A DNA stretch of 64,000 nucleotides from JACKAN01 sp964502735 (GTDB lineage: Bacteria; Bdellovibrionota; Bdellovibrionia; Bdellovibrionales; UBA1609), in assembly GCA_964502735.1 (NCBI GenBank), contig CAZCYD010000001.1:1-64000 (forward strand). The letters are read 5' to 3'. Made by a program: the position numbers and the translations under genes. The stretch's first letter is position 1. Each line of letters opens with the position of its first letter. This document shows positions 8,541-17,484 of the stretch, in pieces. The notes beneath the pieces were generated by a model that was given only the letters and a program-made list of their open reading frames with translations, was not told the origin of the DNA and made no database searches.

Positions 8541-9453
8541 AGATCATCCCCTCAATTCTCTGTTTGAGGATCACGAAGTTTCAGAAATAGTTGTAAATTC
8601 AACTTCCGTTATTTACTACGAAAAGGATGGAAAGTTCTATAAACACACTAATAGCTTTAAAAGCCCGCAAGATTACAAATTGTTCTTACATAAGCTCTGT
8701 CAAGCCACCAAAATGCAATACGATATTAACACCCCATTTGCCGATGGTTATCTCCACCCCTTTCGAATACATTTAGTAGCTCCACCTCTAAGTAAAAATA
8801 CCCTTTTAACTATTCGCCGCCTCAAGACAATCCCTTGGACATTAGATGATTTAAAGTCTAGCGATTGGGCTGATGATGAGCAACTTCATTTTCTGAGAAA
8901 TCTAATACTTACTAAAAAAAATATTCTTGTTATCGGACCGACAGGGTCTGGAAAAACATCATGTATAAGTGCACTACTTAGAGTCATTCCAATCACTGAA
9001 AGAGTTGTCATTATTGAAGATACTGAAGAACTCGTAGTACCGAATGAACTCAGCGTAAAACTACTCACAAGAGTCGATCTAAATGGTCACCTTAAGACCT
9101 TTACTCAAGAAGATCTTATAAAGCAATCCCTACGGATGAGACCACACAGACTTGTAATTGGAGAGGTTCGAGGAAGAGAGTCCAAAGACCTCTTACTCGC
9201 GCTTTCGACAGGACATCCTGGCAGCCTGTGTTCATTACACGCGGATGATCCCCACCAGGCCCTTTTGCGCCTAGAGATGCTAGTTAAAATGGGGGCTCCG
9301 GAATGGGAGATTCAATCCATTCGTAGACTTATATACTTGTCAATGCACTACATTGTAACTTTAGGTTTTAAAAATGAAAAAAGATCTCTTATTAACGTGC
9401 ATAAAATTGCTGGATTAGAATCCAATGGTCTCAACATTAGCAAAATCTATTAA
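8530..9453 (+). CDS. cpaF: Tad pilus assembly ATPase (TadA/CpaF family)
   Basis: Type II/IV secretion ATPase, 307 residues from the ATG at 8530, shorter than typical CpaF (400 or more) because the N-terminal extension is missing. Walker A is GPTGSGKT (136-143). The Asp box (VIIEDTEELVVP), Walker B region (RPHRLVIGEVRG) and His box (STGHPGSLCSLHADDP) follow. It would power pilus assembly at the inner membrane. The usual downstream partners TadB and TadC are not here; instead a convergent gene begins 5 bases after the stop. Confidence 0.85.
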   Translation: MTAEDHPLNSLFEDHEVSEIVVNSTSVIYYEKDGKFYKHTNSFKSPQDYKLFLHKLCQATKMQYDINTPFADGYLHPFRIHLVAPPLSKNTLLTIRRLKTIPWTLDDLKSSDWADDEQLHFLRNLILTKKNILVIGPTGSGKTSCISALLRVIPITERVVIIEDTEELVVPNELSVKLLTRVDLNGHLKTFTQEDLIKQSLRMRPHRLVIGEVRGRESKDLLLALSTGHPGSLCSLHADDPHQALLRLEMLVKMGAPEWEIQSIRRLIYLSMHYIVTLGFKNEKRSLINVHKIAGLESNGLNISKIY

Positions 9454-9458
9454 TGATA

Positions 9459-9896
9459 TTACACCATAACGTCAATATATCTTCCTATATCAGGAACATC
9501 CATATCTAAAGGCTTCTCATTTTCAAAGTTGATGACACCCACGTCGTCAAATGGAATAGCAACTGTTGGTGGAGTATCTGGAACAAAAGTTTGATCGTAC
9601 AGAATTTCTGACACCAGATCCTTTTCTTTATTAATCTGAACTTGGGACTTGAAGAACTCATCTGCCATCTTTTGGATTTCACGTGCTTGTTTTTGATCTT
9701 TTGATCTTGCCTCAGAAATTTCATTGTGCTGCTGAAGCGCTCTGTGGGCCGAACGAGTTATCGAGTTGCTCATCAGATTTGACTCCCCTAAGGGTCTTCC
9801 AAAACTAGGAGCCCCTGGTCTTGCCGCACCAGATTCTTTTAAATCAACAGAGGTCAAGCGAGAAGAACTCGGTAGGATTCCACTAATCTTTTGCAC
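9459..9896 (-). CDS. unknown protein of a sigma-28 (FliA) regulon
   Basis: 145 residues from GTG at 9896, chosen because GGAGG lies 6-7 bases upstream. It is soluble, with a Pro/Ser/Gly-rich N-terminus (KISGILPSSSRLTSVDL...RPGAPSFGRP), a central charged helical stretch (HNEISEARSKDQKQAREIQKMADEF) and an acidic C-terminal part with repeated D/V/P. No family recognised; it is not a convincing FlgM. A near-consensus sigma-28 promoter lies 51-77 bases upstream, so it is probably expressed with late flagellar or chemotaxis genes. Confidence 0.65.
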   Translation of the reverse strand: MQKISGILPSSSRLTSVDLKESGAARPGAPSFGRPLGESNLMSNSITRSAHRALQQHNEISEARSKDQKQAREIQKMADEFFKSQVQINKEKDLVSEILYDQTFVPDTPPTVAIPFDDVGVINFENEKPLDMDVPDIGRYIDVMV

Positions 9897-9946
9897 AATA
9901 CACCTCCATGTGTATAGACTTACCAACTTTGATCTGTCTACTCCTC

Positions 9947-9973
9947 TTATCGGTCCCTTGTTTCAAAACTATA
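9947..9973 (-). promoter_or_regulatory. sigma-28 (FliA) promoter
   Basis: On the minus strand TATAGTTT (9966-9973), an 11-base spacer and ACCGATAA (9947-9954) match the consensus TAAAGTTT-N11-GCCGATAA at 14 of 16 positions with exact spacing. It drives the gene starting at 9896, with a leader of about 44 bases. Confidence 0.75.
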
Positions 9974-10031
9974 CAGGACTATGGACCAAATTCTTCGCTT
10001 TCTCTAGAACATCACTGTAAAGGGAGTACTT

Positions 10032-10167
10032 ATACCAATTCCAAGAAATAATTGTCTAAAATCTTATGAATGCACCTCACGCGCAGTTCCGCAGCCTCAA
10101 GGCTGCGGCTGTGTGAGCATGAGGTGCATTCATAAGATTTTAGACAATTATTTCTTGGAATTGGTAT
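10032..10167. repeat. long palindrome, 48-bp perfect arms with nested hairpin
   Basis: Left arm 10032-10079 and right arm 10120-10167 are perfect inverted copies. The 40-base centre holds a second, GC-rich hairpin: CCGCAGCC (10089-10096), loop TCAA, GGCTGCGG (10101-10108), flanked by a G-U-rich stem (10080-10086 with 10109-10115). It lies 26 bases beyond the aspS stop codon and before the divergent control region of the next gene. It could be a terminator, an RNase III target, or a MITE. The ends read TA-CCAATTCC and GGAATTGG-TA, compatible with a TA target duplication (IS630/mariner type), but TA is itself palindromic. Confidence 0.9.
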
Positions 10168-10193
10168 TACGTTTGAGTCATCTATGATTTGAC

Positions 10194-11984
10194 CTACGGC
10201 TTGACGGCTTCAGTAAGTCTAAGACCTAACTCTAATAGTTGAGTTCTGTCGACTTGGCTAGGGGCTTCAGACATCATACACGAAGCTTTTGTTGTCTTTG
10301 GAAAAGCAATGACATCTCTTATGGCATCTGTACCACACAAAATCATTATTAAGCGATCAAATCCCCAAGCTATTCCTCCATGAGGAGGAGTTCCATAAGA
10401 TAAGGCCTCGTTAAAAAATCCAAATTTCTGCTGAACTTCCTCTTCTGAAAAACCTAAAGCCTGAAAAATAACCTGCTGGACTCGCTGCTGGTGAATTCTT
10501 ATACTCCCACCACATATTTCATTTCCATTGCAAACGAGATCATAGGCCTTAGCTTTTATTTTTGCATATTGACTGGACTCGCCATTTTCAAGAATAGAAA
10601 GATACTCATCTTTTGGTGCTGTAAAGGGATGGTGAACGGCGACCCACCTAGAATCCTCAGCCGAGTATTCTAAAAGCGGAAAATCTGTTACCCACAGAAA
10701 TTTATCTTCAGATTTATTTATAGCATCCATTTCATTAGCAAGATAAGTCCTGAGGTGGCCTAATGCTGTACAAGCTATGTAAAAATTATCGGCAACGATA
10801 AGTGCGCCACCATGATCTTCTCCACCCAAATAACTAAAAATTTCTTGTAATTTCTCCTCGCTAAAAAACTTGGATATTGGAGATTGAAGCTGACCCTTAT
10901 CGTCTTTTTTTATCCACACTAAACCTTTGGCACCCATTTGTTTAACTAGATGAGTTAATTTATCAAGTTGAGCACGAGAGTAGTTACCCAAACTGGGAAT
11001 GGCTATACCTTTTATGCTATCCCCTCTGGCGATTACATCATCAAACACCTTAAAGCCACAATTTTCCAAAATAGGATTGAGATCTTTTAACTCCCAAGAA
11101 ATTCTAAGATCGGGACGGTCTGATCCAAACCGGCTCATCGCATCGTCATAAGACATCACAGGCACAGGACCAATCGTAACACCTTTAAATTTTTTCCAGA
11201 TTTCGCCTAATAGCTTTTCCGTCATACTCATAACGTCATCTTGGTCTACAAAGCTCATTTCAATATCAATTTGACTAAACTCAGGCTGTCTATCTGCGCG
11301 CAAGTCTTCGTCGCGAAAACAACGAGCCAATTGAAAATACCGATCAAACCCACTAATCATCAACAACTGCTTAAGAGTTTGAGGGCTCTGAGGTAAAGCG
11401 TAAAAGTTGCCGGGATGAACACGCGAAGGCACTAAATAATCTCGGGCCCCTTCAGGAGTACTTTTATAAAGTATTGGGGTTTCAACTTCCCAAAATCCAT
11501 TGTCAGTTAGAACTTTCCTAACCAGCTGCATAGCCTCGTGGCGGAGACGCAAATAGTTTTGAGTCTTAAGCGAACGTAATTCCAGATACCTATATTTTAA
11601 TCTCAAGTTTTCACTTACTTTTTCATCATCAATCTGAAATGGAGGCGTGTTGGCTTCCGACAAAATAGAGAATTCAACTACTTCTACTTCAATTTCTCCT
11701 GTTTTGAGATTTTTATTAACCATTCCCGCAGGACGAGCTTTAACATTTCCCCTTAAAGCCACGACGTATTCACCGCGAACAGTCTTAGCCAACTCACAGT
11801 CAGATTTGTTGGGGTCAATTACGACCTGAACAAGCCCCGTCCGATCTCGCAGGTCCAAAAAAACAAGGCCACCATGATCTCTTCGACCGTTCACCCATCC
11901 CATCAAAACAACATCTTTACCCTGGTCGTTCGCGACCAACTCGCCGCAATAATGACTTCTTTTTACATTTTTTACAAACTGCAT
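10194..11984 (-). CDS. aspS: aspartyl-tRNA synthetase
   Basis: 596 residues, the usual bacterial AspRS length. It charges tRNA-Asp with aspartate in the cytosol. The N-terminal OB-fold anticodon domain includes GWVNGRRDHGGLVFLDLRDR. Class II motif 2 is in FQLARCFRDEDLRADRQPEF, the bacterial GAD insertion lies in the middle, and motif 3 is GIAWGFDRLIMIL. The ATG start MQFVKNVKRSHYCGEL matches the family. Whether it also charges tRNA-Asn cannot be judged here. It is followed by the long palindrome. Confidence 0.97.
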   Translation of the reverse strand: MQFVKNVKRSHYCGELVANDQGKDVVLMGWVNGRRDHGGLVFLDLRDRTGLVQVVIDPNKSDCELAKTVRGEYVVALRGNVKARPAGMVNKNLKTGEIEVEVVEFSILSEANTPPFQIDDEKVSENLRLKYRYLELRSLKTQNYLRLRHEAMQLVRKVLTDNGFWEVETPILYKSTPEGARDYLVPSRVHPGNFYALPQSPQTLKQLLMISGFDRYFQLARCFRDEDLRADRQPEFSQIDIEMSFVDQDDVMSMTEKLLGEIWKKFKGVTIGPVPVMSYDDAMSRFGSDRPDLRISWELKDLNPILENCGFKVFDDVIARGDSIKGIAIPSLGNYSRAQLDKLTHLVKQMGAKGLVWIKKDDKGQLQSPISKFFSEEKLQEIFSYLGGEDHGGALIVADNFYIACTALGHLRTYLANEMDAINKSEDKFLWVTDFPLLEYSAEDSRWVAVHHPFTAPKDEYLSILENGESSQYAKIKAKAYDLVCNGNEICGGSIRIHQQRVQQVIFQALGFSEEEVQQKFGFFNEALSYGTPPHGGIAWGFDRLIMILCGTDAIRDVIAFPKTTKASCMMSEAPSQVDRTQLLELGLRLTEAVKP

Positions 11985-12078
11985 AAATTCCTTTAAACTG
12001 TGGCTTGGCTAAATTTTTATAATAATTCTTATAATATGAGGAAGTTGGAACCTCCACACTCCTCTCAATCTATATCTC

Positions 12079-12420
12079 ATGGACAAGTCGACTGTAAAGG
12101 TCTATGTTCTCGATATGCCTAAAGTAATAGTAAAAAAAGAAACAACCCTATTGGCCACTGAAACCTTTAATAAAATTAGCAAAATGCTAGAAGAAGACGC
12201 TCAGCTGCGAAAGCTGGACCCCAAGTACTCCTGTAATTTTGATGCGGACTCTTTGTCTGGAACAGCTAACGGAAGTCAATTTAAAGCTAATATGACAGTA
12301 AAAAACTCAAAAGAAGGATCTTCGGTAGAAATAATTGTAGATCTCCCCTTTCATCTCGCTCTAGCGAAAGGTGTAGTGGAAAAAACTTTAAGAAAAAAAA
12401 TGGATGAAGCCCTTGGGTAA
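12079..12420 (+). CDS. polyhydroxyalkanoic acid system family protein
   Basis: 113 residues. The segment NFDADSLSGTANGSQFKANMTV, then SVEIIVDLPFHLALAKGVVEKTLRKKMDEAL, follows the pattern of small proteins annotated as the polyhydroxyalkanoic acid system (PHA granule) family: a beta-rich core, then a Leu/Pro turn and a C-terminal helix. Start could be ATG 12079 or the in-frame ATG at 12115 (MPKVIVKK). No PHA synthase is in the window, so the function stays open. It lies just upstream of the rpoH-type gene on the same strand. Confidence 0.6.
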   Translation: MDKSTVKVYVLDMPKVIVKKETTLLATETFNKISKMLEEDAQLRKLDPKYSCNFDADSLSGTANGSQFKANMTVKNSKEGSSVEIIVDLPFHLALAKGVVEKTLRKKMDEALG

Positions 12421-12496
12421 TGGTGAGTTAGATCAATAACCCAAACTAAGTAAGACTAGACTAGACAACACAAAATAGATAAAGAAAAAGAGTTTA

Positions 12497-13444
12497 ATGA
12501 CCAAAAAAGAACAAAAAGCCTTATCTACCAAACAAGACCGGGAAAAGGAGAGTTCGGTTCTCCACCCTGTTAAATCTGAGGCTACTCGTAGTGTCTCGCA
12601 AGAAGATGAAACCTCAGCCCTAACTTCAACGGACCCGGTTTCAAAATATTTATCTGAAATAAGAAAGTACCCCCTTCTCAGTCGAGAAGAAGAAGAAATG
12701 TGGGCCAAGAAATATCACGACACCAAAGACCCCAAAGCCGCAGAAGTTCTTGTGACATCCAATCTCAGATTCGTGGTCAAAATTGCGGCAGAGTACTCCA
12801 AATTTGGAGCCAAAATGATTGACCTCATTCAAGAAGGCAATGTTGGACTTATGCACGCTGTAAGGGAGTACAATCCCTACAAGGGCGTAAAACTTATAAG
12901 CTATGCTGTGTGGTGGATTCGTGGTTATATTCAAGATTACTTAATGAAACAATACTCTCTGGTCAGAATTGGAACCACACAAAACCAAAGAAAACTTTTT
13001 TATCAACTTCAGAAACAAAGGCGAGAACTTGAAAATCTGGGCTACGAAGCCGGCATCAAGCAACTAAGTGGGAAGTTAGATATTCCCGAAGAAGAAGTAA
13101 AAATCATGTCTCAGAGGATGTCCGGTCGAGACATCAGCCTGGATCAACCTATTAGCGAGGATAATACCAATACACTAATTGACCTTCAAAGCGATCAGTA
13201 CGAAGTTGCAATAGACGAGGAGCTTGGCCTCACTGAAGAGCTTCATCTGCTAACGGAGAACATAAATAGAATTCGGCCTCACCTGAGTCAGAAAGAAGTC
13301 TTTCTATTAGAAAATCGCATTCTGTCTGATGAGCCCTTAACTCTCCAAGAAGTTGGAGATAAATATGGAATTACACGAGAGGCAGTTAGGCAAATGGAAA
13401 ACCGCCTAATCAATAAAATTAAAAAGGAAATGCTCTCAAGCTAA
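12497..13444 (+). CDS. rpoH: RNA polymerase sigma-32-type factor (RpoH family)
   Basis: 315 residues, group 3-like sigma. Region 1.2/2.1 is YLSEIRKYPLLSREEE. Region 2 is NLRFVVKIAAEYSKFG...LIQEGNVGLMHAVREYNPYKGVKLISYAVWWIRGYIQ. The RpoH box appears as QRKLFYQLQK, close to Q-R/K-K-L-F-F-N-L-R. Region 4 has the helix-turn-helix LQEVGDKYGITREAVRQMENRLINKIK. An extra N-terminal stretch of about 45 polar residues precedes the core. It probably directs heat-shock or protein-quality genes. No RNA thermometer structure was recognised in its short leader. Confidence 0.9.
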   Translation: MTKKEQKALSTKQDREKESSVLHPVKSEATRSVSQEDETSALTSTDPVSKYLSEIRKYPLLSREEEEMWAKKYHDTKDPKAAEVLVTSNLRFVVKIAAEYSKFGAKMIDLIQEGNVGLMHAVREYNPYKGVKLISYAVWWIRGYIQDYLMKQYSLVRIGTTQNQRKLFYQLQKQRRELENLGYEAGIKQLSGKLDIPEEEVKIMSQRMSGRDISLDQPISEDNTNTLIDLQSDQYEVAIDEELGLTEELHLLTENINRIRPHLSQKEVFLLENRILSDEPLTLQEVGDKYGITREAVRQMENRLINKIKKEMLSS

Positions 13445-13472
13445 CCTTATCGCTGGCTATCAACACTCAATT

Positions 13473-14300
13473 TTAATTAACTGCTTTTTTTGGTGGAGCT
13501 ACTTTCCGATTACCACTTGGTGCAGTCTTCTGCCGAGATGGCCGCGTGTATTTTTGACACTCCTCAAGTATCTTTACCGCCCTGAACACATTTTCTGATG
13601 CTCCATTCGCGGCTTCAGCAGGCAAGAGTCTACCAAGGTTTAGATGAAGACCCTCAGCCTTTAACTCATTAGCGTGCGCATGAATAGTGCTGGTAATACT
13701 TTTTAGCTTTTCTGTACACTTATCCAATGGTATACCGTCAATAACCTTTAAATCATCTATTTTTGTACAAAGTCCGCTATCATAAACCACATCTGTGTAA
13801 ATTTTTTTTTCTTTTTTATCACCTGTTGAGTCAACGGCCTGTCTCTCATCAAGAATTCGATCTACGTAACACTCACCATTCTTTTCATTCATCACTACTC
13901 GACTCTCGGTGATTACCCATTCATAAGGTTTCTTTGGGAGCTTTCCTCCATCTAGTATTCGCTGATTTGCCTCATTTCTAGGGGCAAATTCATATTTATA
14001 TGTAAGCGTTTTTGAAACAGAATCAAATATAACTTCATCCTCAGCCCATTTTTTATCACTTAATGTAGATGCGCCCAAAAATCCTGATTTAAATTTTATT
14101 TTTTGCGCCGATGGATCTGTACGATCTTCTGAAATTACTCTAAGCCTGTCTAAACTACTAACTCGCAACTGATTATTTTGGTCGATATTTATACTTATAT
14201 CAATTGGGATTATGCTCTCAATATTTAGACAATCAAAACCAGATCCAAAAGTTGAAATACTCAACAAAGTCACTGCTGAAAAAAAGATAATTTTCATCAT
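13473..14300 (-). CDS. exported hypothetical protein
   Basis: 275 residues from ATG at 14300 (a second ATG follows at once), chosen because GAGG lies 5-8 bases upstream. A signal peptide (MMKIIFFSAVTLLSISTFGSG) leads into a beta-rich domain (SINIDQNNQLRVSSLDRLRVISED, DEVIFDSVSKTLTYKYEF) with several Cys. The C-terminus is basic and Pro-rich (RPSRQKTAPSGNRKVAPPKKAVN). No family recognised. It follows fliA on the same strand after a 112-base gap; co-transcription cannot be excluded. Confidence 0.65.
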   Translation of the reverse strand: MMKIIFFSAVTLLSISTFGSGFDCLNIESIIPIDISINIDQNNQLRVSSLDRLRVISEDRTDPSAQKIKFKSGFLGASTLSDKKWAEDEVIFDSVSKTLTYKYEFAPRNEANQRILDGGKLPKKPYEWVITESRVVMNEKNGECYVDRILDERQAVDSTGDKKEKKIYTDVVYDSGLCTKIDDLKVIDGIPLDKCTEKLKSITSTIHAHANELKAEGLHLNLGRLLPAEAANGASENVFRAVKILEECQKYTRPSRQKTAPSGNRKVAPPKKAVN

Positions 14301-14412
14301 ATTTACCTCAACTAAATTGGCATTGAAAGATAAACTTCTCACCACTAGCATATACTCTTTCAAGATTTCTACAATTAAATACAAGTTATATGGCTCTTGG
14401 TCCGGATAGGAT

Positions 14413-15180
14413 TCAAGAAAAATGCTGAGACAACTTAGCTCTCAATCTGGTTATAGCTTGTGCATGCAATTGAGAAACTCGACTCTCTGTTACCCTAAGA
14501 ATTCGTCCTATTTCCTTAAGATTTAGATCTTCATAATAATAAAGCGACAGCACCAGTCGCTGGCGCTCAGGTAAGTCTTCAATAGATTGAGTTACTATTT
14601 CTTTAACTGATTTTAAGTTTAACTGATTAAATGGATTATTTATTTTACAACCATCAAGAAGGTTCAAAATAGACTGCTTATCGACTGTACTAAAAGTCGC
14701 TTGTTCATCAATGGAGAGCACACTAACTGGCTTGACTTGATTAACAAGATCATAAAACTCTTCAATACTAATTTCTAATTTTTCAGCAATCTCTTCATCT
14801 GTAGCACTTCGCCCCAACTCCGCTTCTAATTGAATTAAAGTCCGATCTAAAAGTTTAGCCTTATCTCTAACGGATCTTGGCACCCAATCTTGAGCTCTTA
14901 ACTCATCCAAAATAGATCCACGAATTCTAAATTCAGCATAGGTTTTGAATTTGTTATCTCGAGTAGGATCATACTTCTCAATGGCATCCATCAATCCAAT
15001 CACACCACTAGAAATTAAGTCATCTAACTCAATATTAGACGGTAGCCTGATGGCAATTTTCTGAGCTATAAATTTAATAAGTGGAGCGTACTCCATTATT
15101 AATTTATCTTTTTGCTCAGGTGTAAGCTTGTTAGGCTCTTCCTTATATTTTCTTAACAGATTACTGCTATTTTCAGCCAT
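14413..15180 (-). CDS. fliA: flagellar sigma factor 28
   Basis: 255 residues, typical FliA/WhiG length. Region 2 contains IELDDLISSGVIGLMDAIEKYDPTRDNKFKTYAEFRIRGSILDELRAQDWVPRSVRDK, the FliA hallmark (LDELRxxDWVPRSVR). Region 3 has GRSATDEEIAEKL and region 4 LKEIGRILRVTESRVSQLHAQAITRLR. It directs late flagellar and chemotaxis genes and is normally held by FlgM until the hook is complete. It is the last gene of the long export operon, 60 bases after flhG. One target promoter is visible at 9947-9973. Confidence 0.96.
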   Translation of the reverse strand: MAENSSNLLRKYKEEPNKLTPEQKDKLIMEYAPLIKFIAQKIAIRLPSNIELDDLISSGVIGLMDAIEKYDPTRDNKFKTYAEFRIRGSILDELRAQDWVPRSVRDKAKLLDRTLIQLEAELGRSATDEEIAEKLEISIEEFYDLVNQVKPVSVLSIDEQATFSTVDKQSILNLLDGCKINNPFNQLNLKSVKEIVTQSIEDLPERQRLVLSLYYYEDLNLKEIGRILRVTESRVSQLHAQAITRLRAKLSQHFS

Positions 15181-15240
15181 ATTTTTTCCACCCTTATAAA
15201 CAGTCTATCAAATTGCATTTTTTCAATAAAGTCCTATTCT

Positions 15241-16062
15241 TTAGCAGGCTGGACGAACTAACTGCTCAAAGAAAAATTGCATACCGCCTTTTGCATACTT
15301 CAAATCTCTAAAATTGCTGATCTTTCCAAATATATTTTGAATAGCTAAACTCGACGGAGATCCAGGATTAATATCAACAATTAACTGTTGCGACTTTGTT
15401 GCCTCTCTCAGTTTTTGATCCATAGGAATAAAACCCAAATAATCCAAACTCACGCACAAAAACTTTTCAGCAACATCGCTCAATCGTTTATAAATCCGCA
15501 AAGCTTCGTATTCATCCTGTACAAGATTGCAAACTACAGAAAATTTAGTTTCTTTGTGTTTTTGATTTAATACTTTTATCAGAGCATAAGAGTCTGTTAG
15601 GCTAGATGGGTCTGGCGTTACCATTACAACAATCTGTTGTGCAGCAGAGTTTAAATATAAAACATTATCAGCAATACCTGGAGCCGTATCAATTAGCATA
15701 AAGTCATACTTATTTTCTAACTGGCTAACCTGATCCAATAGGAGTTTTTTCTGGTAAAAATTGGTATTCTGGAGTTCGTAAATTCCGCTCCCTCCTGGGA
15801 TAAGGTCAATATTCGGTTCTATTGTGAAGACGGCTTCTTCAAGAAGTTTCTCTCCAGCCAAAACTTTGTCTATATAAATATTGGGCCTCACACCAAAAAA
15901 AACGTCGACATTGGCCATTCCCAAATCCCCGTCAAGAATCAAGACATTAAATCCCTGACCTGCTAATTGAGCCGCAAAATTACAAACAAAACTCGTTTTG
16001 CCAACCCCCCCCTTGCCAGAAGTTACACTAATCGTTTTTGTAAAATTTTGACCATACTTCAT
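15241..16062 (-). CDS. flhG: flagellum number regulator, MinD-like ATPase
   Basis: 273 residues. The deviant Walker A is SVTSGKGGVGKTSFVCNFA. Switch regions are LDGDLGMANVDVFFGVRP and LIDTAPGIADNVL, typical of FlhG/FleN/YlxH. It counteracts FlhF and limits flagellar number; in FleN-type systems it also inhibits the sigma-54 activator. The C-terminus lacks a long amphipathic membrane helix, ending FFFEQLVRPAC. It starts directly at the stop codon of flhF. Confidence 0.92.
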   Translation of the reverse strand: MKYGQNFTKTISVTSGKGGVGKTSFVCNFAAQLAGQGFNVLILDGDLGMANVDVFFGVRPNIYIDKVLAGEKLLEEAVFTIEPNIDLIPGGSGIYELQNTNFYQKKLLLDQVSQLENKYDFMLIDTAPGIADNVLYLNSAAQQIVVMVTPDPSSLTDSYALIKVLNQKHKETKFSVVCNLVQDEYEALRIYKRLSDVAEKFLCVSLDYLGFIPMDQKLREATKSQQLIVDINPGSPSSLAIQNIFGKISNFRDLKYAKGGMQFFFEQLVRPAC

Positions 16063-17484
16063 TTAAGACCTCTTTCCTTGAAGTTTTGTTAATTTAAATA
16101 GTAAGTCTACAACACGCTCTTTCGTCGCCATTTCAAAATCCTCAGGTATATTGGCTCCGATACCAAAGGAGTGAAGTGGTAAGTTAAACTTATTTTGCAG
16201 ATTTAAAATAATTCCATGTTGAGCAGAAATATCAACTCCCGTCACAATTAAATCTGTTGGGTGAACTGCCTGATATCTTTTAAGAGTTTCAACGGCATCA
16301 ATATTTTTTGCTGTCGCTGACTGAACATAATGAATGGCAACCTCCCTATCACTAACTTTAGGCAATAAAGATGATAAATACTCGACTTCCATTTCTGACT
16401 TTAGAGACAATCCCGGAAAATCTACTAGGACATGATCAATGCCTGGCAATGCCTGTTCAATTTTTTCCCAATCATTTTGTTTTTTAATAATAATGAATGG
16501 TACATTAAGTATTCTGGCATAGATTTTTAACTGCTCCATAGATCCAACCTTATGTTGATCACAAGTTGCAATAGCTACATTTTTTTTCTTACAAATAGCA
16601 AAATAACTTGCCATTTTTACCAAACAAGCAGTCTTCCCATGCCCAGATGGACCAATAAATGCATGATATTTCTTTTCTGAAGAGCTTTTTTCACTAACTA
16701 CATAAACTGTATCTAAAATATATTTTGCGACCCATGCGTTAACATATGCAGATCTCTTTAATTGATCTGGCGATAAGCTTTTCTGGGCTGTTTTAAGAAT
16801 TTTCACAATTAGATCTTTATCTATTCCCTTTTTCTTTAGTTTGGTAAATATGGAGCTTAACTCAAATGGAATTCCTTCTGCTGCTCCAGGGTGCATGGTC
16901 ACAAACGATTGTGGAACCTTTTGGAATTCAGAAATAACTCTTTTTAAATATGATATTTCCGCCTGCATAGCTCTTAATTTTAGTTGTTCTTCATCAAAAT
17001 TAGACTTTTTTTCACTTCTTTCAAAAAATTGTTTTTTGGGTTTTTCCCCATCATTGATAAAGCTTGCAGCCTTGAAGGCTTCAGCAGCTGCAGACTTAAT
17101 CCTTTGTTTTGAAGCTTCTTCAATAGAGGCTCTATCAGTCTCTTCATCGTCTATGTCTATGTATCGAGTGCTCGTTATTGGAGCTCTTTCATGCGCTTGA
17201 GAAATTCTTGTAAAAACTTTATCAATAAATTCTTTTTGCTTCGTGGCTGGTATTTCGGAGAATCTTCTTCTATTCATTTCATTAAGTTTTTTTTCAGCCA
17301 ACTGTTTTTTCTTTAGTGTTAATTCAGAAACTGCCGCAGTAACTTCGACACTATTTCTTCCCGCTATACCAAATCCACCACCAATATCCTTTGCAGATAA
17401 GATTATTGCCTCAGGTCCCAACTGGGATTTAATCATATTTAGAGCTTCTTTCATTGTACGAGCTTCGAATTTTTTAACCTGCAT
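16063..17484 (-). CDS. flhF: flagellar SRP-like GTPase, diverged G motifs
   Basis: 473 residues with the FlhF N-terminus MQVKKFEARTMKEALNMIKSQLGPEAIILS, a long variable B domain and a C-terminal NG domain. The P-loop is GPSGHGKTACL. The usual D-T-A-G-R (G3) reads VDFPGLS, and the usual T-K-L-D (G4) reads VTGVDIS. The C-terminal signature GANIPEDFEMATKERVVDLL is well kept. FlhF sets polar flagellar placement. The changed G3 and G4 motifs raise doubt about GTP specificity or hydrolysis. It overlaps flhA by 11 bases and abuts flhG. Confidence 0.9.
   Translation of the reverse strand: MQVKKFEARTMKEALNMIKSQLGPEAIILSAKDIGGGFGIAGRNSVEVTAAVSELTLKKKQLAEKKLNEMNRRRFSEIPATKQKEFIDKVFTRISQAHERAPITSTRYIDIDDEETDRASIEEASKQRIKSAAAEAFKAASFINDGEKPKKQFFERSEKKSNFDEEQLKLRAMQAEISYLKRVISEFQKVPQSFVTMHPGAAEGIPFELSSIFTKLKKKGIDKDLIVKILKTAQKSLSPDQLKRSAYVNAWVAKYILDTVYVVSEKSSSEKKYHAFIGPSGHGKTACLVKMASYFAICKKKNVAIATCDQHKVGSMEQLKIYARILNVPFIIIKKQNDWEKIEQALPGIDHVLVDFPGLSLKSEMEVEYLSSLLPKVSDREVAIHYVQSATAKNIDAVETLKRYQAVHPTDLIVTGVDISAQHGIILNLQNKFNLPLHSFGIGANIPEDFEMATKERVVDLLFKLTKLQGKRS

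Noticed and set aside
9459..9896. FlgM anti-sigma factor
   Set aside because: The promoter fits, but the C-terminal FlgM helices that bind sigma-28 are not recognisable.
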